The notes under the pieces are model-generated. The model did no database searches, was not told where the DNA came from, and was given only the letters and a program-made list of their open reading frames with translations. Shown one piece after another: positions 26,274 through 35,835 of a stretch of 64,000 bases of DNA (position 1 is the stretch's first letter; the number at the start of each line of letters is the position of its first letter). Made by a program: the position numbers and the translations under genes. The DNA comes from Myxacorys californica WJT36-NPBG1 (GTDB lineage: Bacteria; Cyanobacteriota; Cyanobacteriia; Leptolyngbyales; Leptolyngbyaceae), in the NCBI GenBank assembly GCA_019359315.1, contig JAHHHO010000006.1, forward strand, positions 92,289 through 156,288, written 5' to 3'.

Positions 26274-26587
26274 TAGAATCTCTAACCAATAATACGGCGA
26301 TCTTCTGACAAACGATAAAACCGCGACAGAGCAAAGGTTCGGGCGCTGATGTGTCACACCTATCCTCCCTCCGCCAAATTTTATCCTTTAAAATAAGAGT
26401 TGAGGTTCTACGCCGTTTTCAGCAGAAGCCCGATTGCTCTAGGTAAACTACTTCTATAAGGAGGTTTTAATCTGAACTCCATCTGGATTCCAGATTTTCG
26501 ATTAGAAGTAATCTTTAGCAACATCTGTTTGAACTGCTCCCCACACCATCGCTGTCTAAGTTTTGTCCGCCCTTTTTATTTAAACGA
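26274..26587 (+). promoter_or_regulatory. devC-devA spacer with perfect AAGGAGG and an ATGA-coupled open frame
   Basis: This is a 314-bp spacer. AAGGAGG at 26458-26464 is a full anti-Shine-Dalgarno match. Seven nucleotides later a CTG opens a 39-codon frame that ends at TGA 26589-26591, overlapping the devA ATG as ATGA. There is no ATG, GTG or TTG start in that frame near the ribosome site. It could be a leader that couples translation to devA, or a remnant. Confidence 0.35.
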
Positions 26588-27346
26588 ATGACTGCTACCT
26601 CGATCGAATTAATACACGGTTCTAGGAGTCACACTAGTACTGTTCGTTCTACATACATTGACCGGGCAGAGACAAACGCGATCGCTGCTTGTGGGATCGA
26701 GATGGTGTACCACACGGGTGCAGAAAACTATCAAGCCTTAAAACAAGTCGATCTAGAAGTTAAGTTTGGCGATATTCAGCTTTTGATGGGTCCGTCGGGG
26801 TCTGGGAAGACGACGTTCTTGTCAATCTTGGCAGGAATTTTGACGCCTAGCGGTGGCAGTGTACGCCTTTTGGGTCAAGAAATCACGAAACTATCTAGCA
26901 GCAAACTGGCGCAGTTTCGCCTAGAAAATATCGGTTTCATCTTTCAAGGATTTAATCTGTTTCCAGCGCTGACAGCGCTCGAAAACGTTGAAGTGGCTCT
27001 GAAACTAAAAGGGATTCGTAAGACGGCCGCTCATCAGCAAGCTCAAGAGTTACTAGAACAAGTTGGACTGAGTGATAAGGGGAAGCGCTTGCCGCAAGAC
27101 TTGTCAGGCGGACAAAAGCAGCGGGTAGCGATCGCGCGTGCTTTGGCTGGAAATCCACAACTGATCATGGCAGACGAGCCAACGGCCGCTCTCGACTCTC
27201 AAAATGGTCATGCGGTGATCGAACTGCTGCGCAACCTTGCCAAGGAAAAAGGTCGCACCGTTCTGATTGTGACTCACGATCCGCGCATCATTGATGTTGC
27301 TGACCACGTGGCTTATCTTGAAGACGGAATTATGCGTGACTCATAA
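26588..27346 (+). CDS. devA: DevA-type ABC transporter ATP-binding protein
   Basis: 252 residues. Walker A is G-P-S-G-S-G-K-T (68-75), the signature L-S-G-G-Q-K-Q-R-V-A-I-A-R-A-L follows near 170 and Walker B L-I-M-A-D-E-P-T-A near 192, all of the LolD/MacB/DevA class. It has about 30 extra residues at the N-terminus before the usual start, Ser/Thr-rich and polar. It supplies ATPase power to the permease encoded at 24990. Confidence 0.9.
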   Translation: MTATSIELIHGSRSHTSTVRSTYIDRAETNAIAACGIEMVYHTGAENYQALKQVDLEVKFGDIQLLMGPSGSGKTTFLSILAGILTPSGGSVRLLGQEITKLSSSKLAQFRLENIGFIFQGFNLFPALTALENVEVALKLKGIRKTAAHQQAQELLEQVGLSDKGKRLPQDLSGGQKQRVAIARALAGNPQLIMADEPTAALDSQNGHAVIELLRNLAKEKGRTVLIVTHDPRIIDVADHVAYLEDGIMRDS

Positions 27347-27669
27347 TCGATAGATTACTAGTCGATAGACTGCCAGATCCTAGACTCAAGAGAAACAGTA
27401 GAAGAGTAATTTCTCTTGCCTGATGATGCCACTGCAATAGGTTTCTTGCACGTTTGTAAGAAGTTTACTGCAGTGGCATCATCATTTATCTAGCTCAATG
27501 AGCCTGAAGGTTTGCCATAACCGCTGCATCAGCCAGCACAAGATGATGAATTTGAGTTGCGACGGAAACTCAATCGCTAAATTGCACCACTCGTAACGAG
27601 ATTCCATTGGAGCCTGTTAACGTTCCCTCCATAACTTTGAGAATAGAGAGAAAGACTAGAGGTAACGGC
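27347..27669. other. Intergenic region containing a 16-bp perfect inverted repeat (27421-27484)
   Basis: The 323-bp interval after devA has no gene. TGATGATGCCACTGCA (27421-27436) is exactly reverse-complemented at 27469-27484 around a 32-nt loop with further TTTCTT/AAGAA pairing. No T-run follows. It may terminate devA, or be the body of a small RNA or a palindromic relic. Confidence 0.6.
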
Positions 27670-28077
27670 TCAAATAAAACGCTCCGCTTCGGGGTCAAAG
27701 ACGACGGCTTTTGGAAGCTCTTTCATCGCTTTGAGAACCAACACATAATCATCGAAATACTCTAAGTCGGGATCGGCATCACAACTGATATCAAACCGGA
27801 ATCCATAAGTCGCTAACGTGGATTGATCAGCGCGATCGCTGCCAAATAATTCCACAATGCCTTGAGTTTCTTCTAAAACGGTGGGAGAGGAATCTGCCCA
27901 GACGTATAGCGACCAATCATTAATAAACAGCGTCAGTTGAGATTCCTCTCGAAATACTTCGATTGCGCCACTCCGTCCTGCTGGCGTTGAACTGAGCGCC
28001 GATCGCAGTTTCGCCTCAACTTGCTGAAGCGACACCGAAGTGTCGGTAGGGAGTAACACCATTGCTGTGTATGACAT
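27670..28077 (-). CDS. Conserved hypothetical protein
   Basis: 135 residues, acidic and soluble, with alternating beta and alpha segments: M-S-Y-T-A-M-V-L-L-P, L-T-L-F-I-N-D-W-S-L-Y-V-W-A-D, R-F-D-I-S-C-D-A-D-P-D-L-E-Y-F-D-D-Y and V-L-V-L-K-A-M. The composition is normal for the genome. The conserved-looking F-I-N-D-W-S and D-P-D-L-E-Y-F-D-D-Y do not match a family I can name. It is divergent from smc across 315 bp. Confidence 0.65.
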   Translation of the reverse strand: MSYTAMVLLPTDTSVSLQQVEAKLRSALSSTPAGRSGAIEVFREESQLTLFINDWSLYVWADSSPTVLEETQGIVELFGSDRADQSTLATYGFRFDISCDADPDLEYFDDYVLVLKAMKELPKAVVFDPEAERFI

Positions 28078-28392
28078 CTAGAACGTTCTCACTCAACAAT
28101 AAAGCCGATTTCCGAAAAAACTCGTGACAAGGAATTCTCTAGTCTTAATTCTTTAGTCTTCTTAATTCTTTAGTCTATAGAGGAAAGGGTTGCGAAAAAT
28201 GCGTTTCCCTGTAGAATTGCACAAACTTATCAAACAAATCCTAGAGGCAGGTGCTTTGCTGGCAGCAAAGAATTTCAATTCGTGTAGATCATCCGTTCTA
28301 AGTATGTTATCAATGATAGAAATCACCCAATTTTCGTTCATAGCATCGGTTCGAGGCTACACTAAACACTGATTTTTACCGTTCTCTAACTA
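28078..28392. other. Intergenic region upstream of smc
   Basis: 315 bp. A short direct repeat of TCTTAATTCTTTAG lies around 28140-28180. A 60-codon open frame at 28190-28372 lacks coding character. The interval presumably carries the promoters of smc and of the divergent gene at 27670. Confidence 0.5.
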
Positions 28393-31300
28393 TTGCCTGT
28401 GTACGTCAAGCGCGTTGAACTAACTAACTTTAAATCGTTTGGGGGCACGACGCCAATTCCGTTGCTGCCAGGATTTACTGTGATTTCAGGTCCAAACGGA
28501 TCTGGAAAGTCGAATTTGTTAGATGCGCTACTGTTCTGTTTGGGTTTAGCAGGCTCGAAAGGAATGCGGGCGGAGCGGTTGCCTGACTTGGTGAATCAAA
28601 CGCAGAGCAGCAAAGGCCGATCAACTGTGGAAGCGATCGTCACGGCGACGTTTGATCTGTCAGATGAATTGGATGTTCTCAATGCGTTAATCAACCCGAA
28701 TGAAGAGAACGCGGATGTTTCACTGAATCATTCTAATGGTCATCTTACCAACGGCAATGGACACGCTTCAAAAGATCATGAGTTAAATGGGCACACCGAT
28801 AAGAATGGCAATGGAAACGGCATCATTAACGCAGAGTGGAGCGTGACGCGCAAGCTCCGAGTCACACAACAAGGAACTTACACTTCAAATTATTTTATCA
28901 ATGGTGAACCGTGCACGTTAACTGAGCTACACGATCAGTTAAATCGCTTGCGTATTTACCCTGAGGGTTACAATGTTGTGCTTCAGGGAGACGTAACCCG
29001 GATTATCTCGATGAATGGACGAGAACGGCGGGAAATTATTGATGAATTAGCAGGCGTAGCATCGTTCGATCGCAAGATTAATCAAGCTAAAGATAAACTC
29101 AACGCGGTTAAAGAACAAGAAGATAAATTTCGCATCGTTGAAACTGAATTGATTGCTCAGCGCGATCGCTTAGCGCAAGACCGGATCAAAGCCGAGAAAT
29201 ATAAGAAACTCCGGGCGGACGTGCAGGCAAAAGAACTGTGGGAAGTCGTCATTCGCTTCCAAGATGCAGAAAAGAACGTTAGAAAGGTACAGGAGCAAAT
29301 TGAGTCTGATGACAAGCAAACGATCAGTCTTACAGAACAATTAACCGTCTTACAAACAGAGATTGAGAAAACATCTGTTGAATTAGAAAAACTCAACGTG
29401 ATTGTGCGATCGCTGGGCGAAGAAGAACAGATTGCCATTCAGTCAACCTTAGCCACTCGTGAAGCAGAACTGAGGCAACTCCAGCGTCAAGCAGAAGATT
29501 TAACGGCGGCAAGAGCCGAATTAGCCAAAGGGTTAGCGCGATCGCAGCAAGACCTCAGTGAGCATCTGCAAATGCTAGAGTCCCTGACTCTAGAGCAACA
29601 GAGCGTTGGTTCGAGAGAACTTGCGATCGCCACTCACCACCGCGACACCGCTCGCCAAAATTTAGAACAAAAACGCGAGGAAGCGAGTCATTCTGCGGCG
29701 AGTGCAGAAGCGTGGGTACAAGAACAAACGCAACTCCATCACCAAATTGAAACCTTAACGAAAACGCTTGAACCTCAGCGTACCGAACAAGCGCGGTTGC
29801 GCGAGAAAACCGAGCAACTCGAACGCCAAGTCCAAGAGCAAGCCAACATGCTACAACAGGCGGAACAGCAGCTTGCTCAGAAACAAACAGAATCTGCCGA
29901 TCTCACTGCTCAATTAGAGGTGCAGACCCATCAAGTTCAATTCTCTGCCCAAGCCGTTTCGGAAGCCGAAGGTGAATTAAAGCTTCAACAAGAAACTCAA
30001 ACGCGATTGTTAAATGAACAACGAGAAAAACAACGCAAGTTAGATAGATTAGAAGCGCAGGCGCAAGCCACTCAAGAAGCGCAAGGCACACAGGCATCTC
30101 AAGTCATTTTGCAGATGGGATTGTCGGGCGTGTGTGGGCTAGTGGCACAATTAGGACAGGTTGAACCGCGCTATCAGCTTGCGGTCGAGACGGCAGCAGG
30201 CGGACGATTGGCAAGCATCGTCGTGGAGGATGACGCGATCGCAGCGGCGGCGATCGAAATTCTCAAACAAAAACGCGCTGGACGCGCCACGTTCTTACCG
30301 ATCAACAAAATTAGAGCGCCTCATATTCCGAACCTTTCGACTCAGCGACCAATGCGCGGCTGTGTCGATTACGCCGTCAATCTGATCGATTTTGAAGACA
30401 AGTATTACAACATTTTTGCTTACGTCTTTGGCACAACGCTGATTTTTGAAACGCTAGAGGATGCCCGTCGTCATCTCGGACAGCACCGCATTGTCACCCT
30501 GACCGGAGAATTGCTAGAAGCCAGTGGCGCGATGACCGGAGGCAGTACGGGACATCGATCGTCGCTGAAGTTTGGCAACGCTACTGCCGCTGAGTCACCC
30601 GAAATTGTTTCGCTGCGATCGCGCCTCAACGAAATTGATCGCATTCTGGCGCATTGTGACAGCGCGATCGCCAAAGCCAGCGATCGCCAAAAAGAGCGAA
30701 CTGGAGCGCTCATCGAAGCACGGCAACAACTCCGAGAACTCCAGATTAAGGCGGAGCAAACCCAAAAAGAGGTCAAGCAACTCGAAAAGCAGCGCGATCT
30801 CCTCGCGCCACAGCTTAAAGCCAATCGAGAAGCTCTGGCGACGGCTCAGCATCGATTGCAAGCGCTAGATACTGGAGTGCCGATTCAAGAACGGCAGCTC
30901 GACGAGATTCGTCAGGCTTTAGCAACATTAGAGCAGTCTCAAACGCACAGCGAATGGCAACACATTCAAGCTGGGTTGCGATCGCTAGAAGCCGACCTGA
31001 ATGAGAAAGAACTGGCGCTCCGGGGAATTGAACAACGCATCCAAACCCTCGAAACTCAGCGTCAGCGACTGCAAGAGAAGATCGAACAGGGACAAATTCG
31101 GATTGGGGAGCAGCGATCGCAGCAAACCATCCAACTTCAGCAGCAAACCGAAAATTCCAATCTGCAAGTCACCGTTCGGCAACAGGTTGCCGAATTGAGT
31201 GCCGCGATGTCCGCGCTGGATCAAAAACTAGGCGAAGAACGGCGCAAGCGAGATGCGATCGATCGTCAACTCCGAGATCAGCAAACCAACCAGCAGCAAC

Positions 31301-32097
31301 TGACCTGGCAACGCGATAAAGTCCATGAAACGAGCCAAGCCCGCCGCGCTGAACTGATCGAACTGCAAGCACAATTAGAAACCCAGCGTGCCGATTTGCC
31401 CGATCCCTTACCTGAAATTCCAGCCGACGCCGATCGCAACTTAGGACAACTCCAGCACGAGATTCGCTCGATGCAGAAACGGCTCCAAGCAATGGAACCC
31501 GTGAACATGCTGGCGCTGGAAGAGTACGATCGCACCCAAGCCCGCCTCGAAGAACTGACTGAAAAATTAAGAACCCTAGAAGACGAGCGCACCGAACTGT
31601 TGCTCAGAATCGAAACGTTCACAACCTTGCGTCGCCGCGCCTTTATGGAAGCTTACGAAGCCGTAGACATCAACTTCCAGGCGATTTTTGCGACCCTTTC
31701 TGAGGGCGACGGACGGCTGCAACTCGAAGATCCTGAAGATCCCTTCAATGGTGGACTCAACCTGATTGCTCACCCAAAAGGCAAACCTGTTCAGCGACTT
31801 GCTTCGATGTCGGGAGGCGAAAAATCCCTGACGGCGCTCAGTTTTATCTTTGCTTTGCAGCGCTATCGACCCTCCCCCTTCTATGCCTTTGACGAAGTAG
31901 ACATGTTCCTAGACGGCGCAAACGTGGAGCGATTGTCTAGAATGATCAAACAGCAGGCACAGCAAGCGCAGTTTATTGTGGTGAGTCTGCGTCGTCCGAT
32001 GATTGAATCGGCGCAACGAACAATCGGGGTCACTCAAGCGCGGGGAGCCTACACCCAAGTTTTGGGGATCAAACTGCCGCAAAGTGCCCCTGTTTAG
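28393..32097 (+). CDS. smc: Chromosome segregation protein SMC
   Basis: 1234 residues; TTG start at 28393, or the GTG two codons later. Walker A G-P-N-G-S-G-K-S is at 33-40. Two long coiled-coil arms flank a hinge around residues 575-740 (G-V-C-G-L-V-A-Q-L-G..., G-A-M-T-G-G-S). The C-terminal head carries S-M-S-G-G-E-K-S-L-T-A-L-S and Walker B Y-A-F-D-E-V-D-M-F-L-D. SMC with ScpAB organises and separates the nucleoid. Odd: residues of about 105-145 of the N-terminal head are an Asn/Gly/His-rich low-complexity insertion (repeated N-G-N-G-H). No scpA or scpB is in the window. Confidence 0.96.
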   Translation: MPVYVKRVELTNFKSFGGTTPIPLLPGFTVISGPNGSGKSNLLDALLFCLGLAGSKGMRAERLPDLVNQTQSSKGRSTVEAIVTATFDLSDELDVLNALINPNEENADVSLNHSNGHLTNGNGHASKDHELNGHTDKNGNGNGIINAEWSVTRKLRVTQQGTYTSNYFINGEPCTLTELHDQLNRLRIYPEGYNVVLQGDVTRIISMNGRERREIIDELAGVASFDRKINQAKDKLNAVKEQEDKFRIVETELIAQRDRLAQDRIKAEKYKKLRADVQAKELWEVVIRFQDAEKNVRKVQEQIESDDKQTISLTEQLTVLQTEIEKTSVELEKLNVIVRSLGEEEQIAIQSTLATREAELRQLQRQAEDLTAARAELAKGLARSQQDLSEHLQMLESLTLEQQSVGSRELAIATHHRDTARQNLEQKREEASHSAASAEAWVQEQTQLHHQIETLTKTLEPQRTEQARLREKTEQLERQVQEQANMLQQAEQQLAQKQTESADLTAQLEVQTHQVQFSAQAVSEAEGELKLQQETQTRLLNEQREKQRKLDRLEAQAQATQEAQGTQASQVILQMGLSGVCGLVAQLGQVEPRYQLAVETAAGGRLASIVVEDDAIAAAAIEILKQKRAGRATFLPINKIRAPHIPNLSTQRPMRGCVDYAVNLIDFEDKYYNIFAYVFGTTLIFETLEDARRHLGQHRIVTLTGELLEASGAMTGGSTGHRSSLKFGNATAAESPEIVSLRSRLNEIDRILAHCDSAIAKASDRQKERTGALIEARQQLRELQIKAEQTQKEVKQLEKQRDLLAPQLKANREALATAQHRLQALDTGVPIQERQLDEIRQALATLEQSQTHSEWQHIQAGLRSLEADLNEKELALRGIEQRIQTLETQRQRLQEKIEQGQIRIGEQRSQQTIQLQQQTENSNLQVTVRQQVAELSAAMSALDQKLGEERRKRDAIDRQLRDQQTNQQQLTWQRDKVHETSQARRAELIELQAQLETQRADLPDPLPEIPADADRNLGQLQHEIRSMQKRLQAMEPVNMLALEEYDRTQARLEELTEKLRTLEDERTELLLRIETFTTLRRRAFMEAYEAVDINFQAIFATLSEGDGRLQLEDPEDPFNGGLNLIAHPKGKPVQRLASMSGGEKSLTALSFIFALQRYRPSPFYAFDEVDMFLDGANVERLSRMIKQQAQQAQFIVVSLRRPMIESAQRTIGVTQARGAYTQVLGIKLPQSAPV

Positions 32098-32242
32098 AGC
32101 ATCGCTTAAACCATTTCTACCGAATCTTTCCGGTAGGGATTCCCGCTACCCTCAGATCGCATACCCGTAGGTATATGATGATGGGGTTCGGAACTATGAT
32201 TTTAGTAATTAGACCAGATTTGTAAGCAGGATTCGGGACATA

Positions 32243-33307
32243 ATGACAGAAGAATTTCGCCAACGCTCCGACATTCTTGGAACTCAGGTCATCACCCGCA
32301 CCGCCGGAAAGCGACTGGGCGTCGTCAGTCAGCTTTGGGTTGATATCGATCGCCAAGAAGTCGTCGCCCTGAGTCTCCGCCCGAATCTGTTCTACGGCAC
32401 GCCTCAGCCGATGATGCTCTCCAGCATTCGCCAAATTGGAGATGTAATTTTAGTGGATGATGAAGATGTGATCGAGGATGTTGATCTCGACATCTACAGC
32501 AACTTGGTCGGCTTCGAGGTGATCACCGAGACGGGCGAGTTGCTGGGCAAAGTGAGAGGCTTTCGGTTTGATATCGATAGCGGCAGGATTGATACGTTAG
32601 TGATTGCATCGATCGGGCTTCCCCTCATTCCTGATCAGATCGTCAGCACCTACGAACTTCCGATTGATGAAGTGATTAGTAGTGGCCCAGATCGGTTGAT
32701 TGTGGTTGAAGGCTCAGAAGATCGGATGAGCCAAATTACGGTTGGTGTTCTAGAACGGTTGGGGCTTGGCAAAGCTCCTTGGGAACGGGAAGAAGAAGGT
32801 CAGTATTTTGCGCCCATTAAAACCGAGAATCAGCTGCCGTCAGGTCAACAAATTCCGATCGCAGCGCCTCCTCGCTATGAACCCAGCTATGAACCTAGTG
32901 TTGAGGAACAAACGTGGGACGAAGACACCTGGGAACCGGAACCGATTCAAATGCGATCGCCAGAACCTCCCATGCGTCAAGCTGAACTCTATCCTCCTAC
33001 GTATGAAGAGGACGACGAGGACGATAACTGGAGTGCGGCGAGTAATAGTGATGTCTACAGCCAAAGCGATCGCTATGAAGACGAGCCCGAATACGAGGAA
33101 GATTTCGTTGATGAAGATGTAGAAGACATTGAAGTTGACTTTGTAGAGATTCAGGAACCCGCTTCTCCGCCGCTTCAACTGGCTGAGCCTACCGAAGATC
33201 CGTGGGCAGACAAAACGGAGGATGACTACAAGCCTCAAGAACTGAAGCTGCCTGAGAAGCCGCTTGAGAAACAAAAGGAGCCAGAATACGAGGAAGAAGG
33301 ATATTAA
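32243..33307 (+). CDS. PRC-barrel domain protein with long acidic tail
   Basis: 354 residues. Two tandem PRC-barrel-like units (about 10-80 and 85-160) share the pattern G-K-R-L-G-V-V-S-Q-L-W-V-D-I-D and G-E-L-L-G-K-V-R-G-F-R-F-D-I-D. Residues 180-354 are highly acidic, Pro/Glu/Asp/Tyr-rich and surely disordered. In photosynthetic bacteria PRC barrels occur in reaction-centre H subunits and in RimM; cyanobacterial stand-alone forms are uncharacterised. It is 145 bp downstream of smc, and a separate promoter is likely. Confidence 0.82.
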   Translation: MTEEFRQRSDILGTQVITRTAGKRLGVVSQLWVDIDRQEVVALSLRPNLFYGTPQPMMLSSIRQIGDVILVDDEDVIEDVDLDIYSNLVGFEVITETGELLGKVRGFRFDIDSGRIDTLVIASIGLPLIPDQIVSTYELPIDEVISSGPDRLIVVEGSEDRMSQITVGVLERLGLGKAPWEREEEGQYFAPIKTENQLPSGQQIPIAAPPRYEPSYEPSVEEQTWDEDTWEPEPIQMRSPEPPMRQAELYPPTYEEDDEDDNWSAASNSDVYSQSDRYEDEPEYEEDFVDEDVEDIEVDFVEIQEPASPPLQLAEPTEDPWADKTEDDYKPQELKLPEKPLEKQKEPEYEEEGY

Positions 33308-33397
33308 TCCTCAACTCCAATAGGCTTCACAAATCAGGGCTAAGACGTTTGACCTTCTGCCATACTGGAGAAAAGAACGTTTTGCCCTGATTTGCTT

Positions 33398-33796
33398 ATG
33401 TTTGGTACATTTCAGCAGAGTAGCCTCCGCATTGAAGTTGATGCTTCCCAAGAAACGTTGCGGAACGGATTGACCCATCCGCGTGAGTTGCAAAAATGGC
33501 TCTGGTTTGAGCGATTGTCTGCTGGGTTGCCCGATACGTTGCAGCCTGGAGTGAAATTTACAGGTCAGATTGGCGCGATCGCAATCCAACACCAAGTCGA
33601 ACTTGCTGAACCGAACCGGATTCGATTCTTACTGAGCCAAGGCATTGATGGCTTCCATGAATGGGCATGGGGGGACGGCTGGGTGCAGTCGAGAATTGAA
33701 GGGATCTCGCTGTTGCCGATTAATTTGGGTCAAACCATCAGTTTATTGAGCCTGAAGCAATATTTGGCGAGTCAAACGTCGCAGACGGATGCTTGA
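33398..33796 (+). CDS. SRPBCC-like conserved hypothetical protein
   Basis: 132 residues from the ATG at 33398. A START/SRPBCC-type layout is suggested: F-Q-Q-S-S-L-R-I-E-V-D-A-S at the N-terminus (opening strand), L-Q-K-W-L-W-F-E-R, L-Q-P-G-V-K-F-T-G-Q-I-G and a C-terminal helix with L-L-S-L-K-Q-Y-L. The ligand is unknown. It lies 90 bp after the PRC-barrel gene in the same direction. Confidence 0.65.
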   Translation: MFGTFQQSSLRIEVDASQETLRNGLTHPRELQKWLWFERLSAGLPDTLQPGVKFTGQIGAIAIQHQVELAEPNRIRFLLSQGIDGFHEWAWGDGWVQSRIEGISLLPINLGQTISLLSLKQYLASQTSQTDA

Positions 33797-33963
33797 GAAA
33801 ATGAGGAAATCGAAGCAGTTGCTGAGCAGTTTAGATTCGACGATCGCGCTAGAAGGCACTAAGGATGGCAGCCGTCTAGAGCAAAGATATGCTAGTTGAA
33901 ATGAGTTTCAGAGACAACGGCAGTCAGCAGCGTCTAGTGACCTTAGACTTCCACCGACAGCTT

Positions 33964-34540
<577 letters not shown>

Positions 34541-34631
34541 TCACAACCTAGTGAAAGTCTACTCTTATCCACAGCATCCGCGATCTCATTAACGCAACGA
34601 GAAGATTGAGATCACCCACTCCACCGCCATG

Positions 34632-35315
34632 TCATGCTGCCGATCTTAACGCTGCAAAAAAACGCTCTGGCTCATCATAGTTGGGAAAGATGAACGGTGC
34701 TCCCTCGTTGTGCAAGCTCTCAGCTTCATCACCAGATGCAATACCGATAAACTGATATCCTGATTTTCTTGCTGAACGAATATCCCAAACTCCGTCGCCT
34801 ACATAGACGATACTGGAAAACGTTTGACCATACTGCTTTTCGGCTCTAATCAGCGCGATTGCTGTAATCCCCTCACGAGATTCGTCATCATCGGAAAAAG
34901 CATACGGAATGGTTTGAATTGGGAGATTAGCAGACTGAAGTTTGAAAAGGGCTGAGGCTGTCCAAGCACCACCCGCATAAGCGACATGGTGATCAGAAGA
35001 CGTAAGCAGTTCGGATAGGATACTAGATGCCCCTGATACCGGTTGAATGCCGCCAATGCTTGCCGCCCCCTTTGCTAACAATTCAAGAAACCGCATTTGG
35101 AATCTTGCAACTTCATCAAGAGATGGATTCCGACCAAGCTGATGCTGACAAACTTCCTTCAAAATACAAGCATCAGTGACATGGCTGTAGGATGTCCAAT
35201 CATTTGAAACCTCGGAAAACCTGAAGACCTCAAATAACGCTTGTAGAAATGCTTCATCGTCCAGGTCATTCGATTGGGTAAGAGTGCCATCAATATCGAA
35301 CATTACTAATTGCAT
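34632..35315 (-). CDS. HAD-superfamily phosphatase
   Basis: 227 residues from the ATG at 35315 (a Met 10 codons upstream is less likely). Motif I is V-M-F-D-I-D-G-T-L-T near residue 5, motif II lies in the A-Y-A-G-G-A-W-T region, motif III is a Lys in R-A-E-K-Q, and motif IV is I-V-Y-V-G-D-G-V-W-D near 165. A helical cap sits after motif I, as in phosphoglycolate-phosphatase-like HADs. The small-molecule substrate is unknown. It is probably a single gene. Confidence 0.88.
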   Translation of the reverse strand: MQLVMFDIDGTLTQSNDLDDEAFLQALFEVFRFSEVSNDWTSYSHVTDACILKEVCQHQLGRNPSLDEVARFQMRFLELLAKGAASIGGIQPVSGASSILSELLTSSDHHVAYAGGAWTASALFKLQSANLPIQTIPYAFSDDDESREGITAIALIRAEKQYGQTFSSIVYVGDGVWDIRSARKSGYQFIGIASGDEAESLHNEGAPFIFPNYDEPERFFAALRSAA

Positions 35316-35413
35316 AGTGATCCTGCAACACCTTACAAACAACACTACTTCGACATCAAACTCTCACCTGAAATCTCAGATTAAGTTTAACAAAGTCAGC
35401 ATATTACCTCTCG

Positions 35414-35614
35414 ATGCGGCTCTACGGCAGAAAGCGTCTTACTGTCGGTGATCGCACCCTCGCCCAGTTCGACTATGTGATGCCCAATGGCAGACAATAT
35501 GCGCTAAATCAACTAGGTAGCTTCTATGACGATCGCACCCTAACCTTGCGCAAATTTACTCTTCAATGGCTTAGCTTTTCTCAAACGGCTGGTGATCTCT
35601 CAAACGGCTGGTGA
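35414..35614 (+). CDS. Short open frame leading into the 63-bp repeats (doubtful)
   Basis: 66 codons. The first 55 look protein-like (M-R-L-Y-G-R-K-R-L-T-V-G-D, then F-D-Y-V-M-P-N-G-R-Q-Y-A-L-N-Q-L-G-S-F-Y-D-D-R-T), while the last part is a duplicated 18-bp block. It may be the remnant of a longer gene interrupted by the repeats. No family is recognised. Confidence 0.3.
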   Translation: MRLYGRKRLTVGDRTLAQFDYVMPNGRQYALNQLGSFYDDRTLTLRKFTLQWLSFSQTAGDLSNGW

Positions 35615-35835
35615 TTTATAGATAGGGTCGCGACCTTTAGGTTAAACCTCTGGAGCTAATCAATGAAGGGAGCAAGATTAATAGATAAGGTCGCGACCTT
35701 TTTCTCAAACCTCTGGAGGTTATCTATGAATAGAGCAAGGTTGATAGATAAGGTCGCGACCTTTAAGTTAAATCTCTGGAGGTTATCTATGAATGGAGGT
35801 AGGTTTGGCTCAAACCTTGCGACTTTCGCTGCGAT
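35613..35835. repeat. 63-bp tandem repeat, about 3.5 copies, with GGTCGCGACC palindromes
   Basis: Exact copies of GGTCGCGACC lie at 35626, 35689 and 35752, a period of 63, and a decayed copy is near 35815. Each unit also carries a CTGGAGGTTATCTATGAA block, that is, a Shine-Dalgarno followed by ATG. On the plus strand units 2-3 translate as a 21-residue period A-R-L-I-D-K-V-A-T-F. The Uma2 gene ends inside the array. Confidence 0.9.

Noticed and set aside
28190..28372. 60-codon frame upstream of smc
   Set aside because: Composition is not protein-like, there is no convincing ribosome site, and it lies in an AT-rich promoter region.
35613..35835. CRISPR array
   Set aside because: The units are contiguous 63-bp tandem copies without unique spacers, and no cas gene is near.
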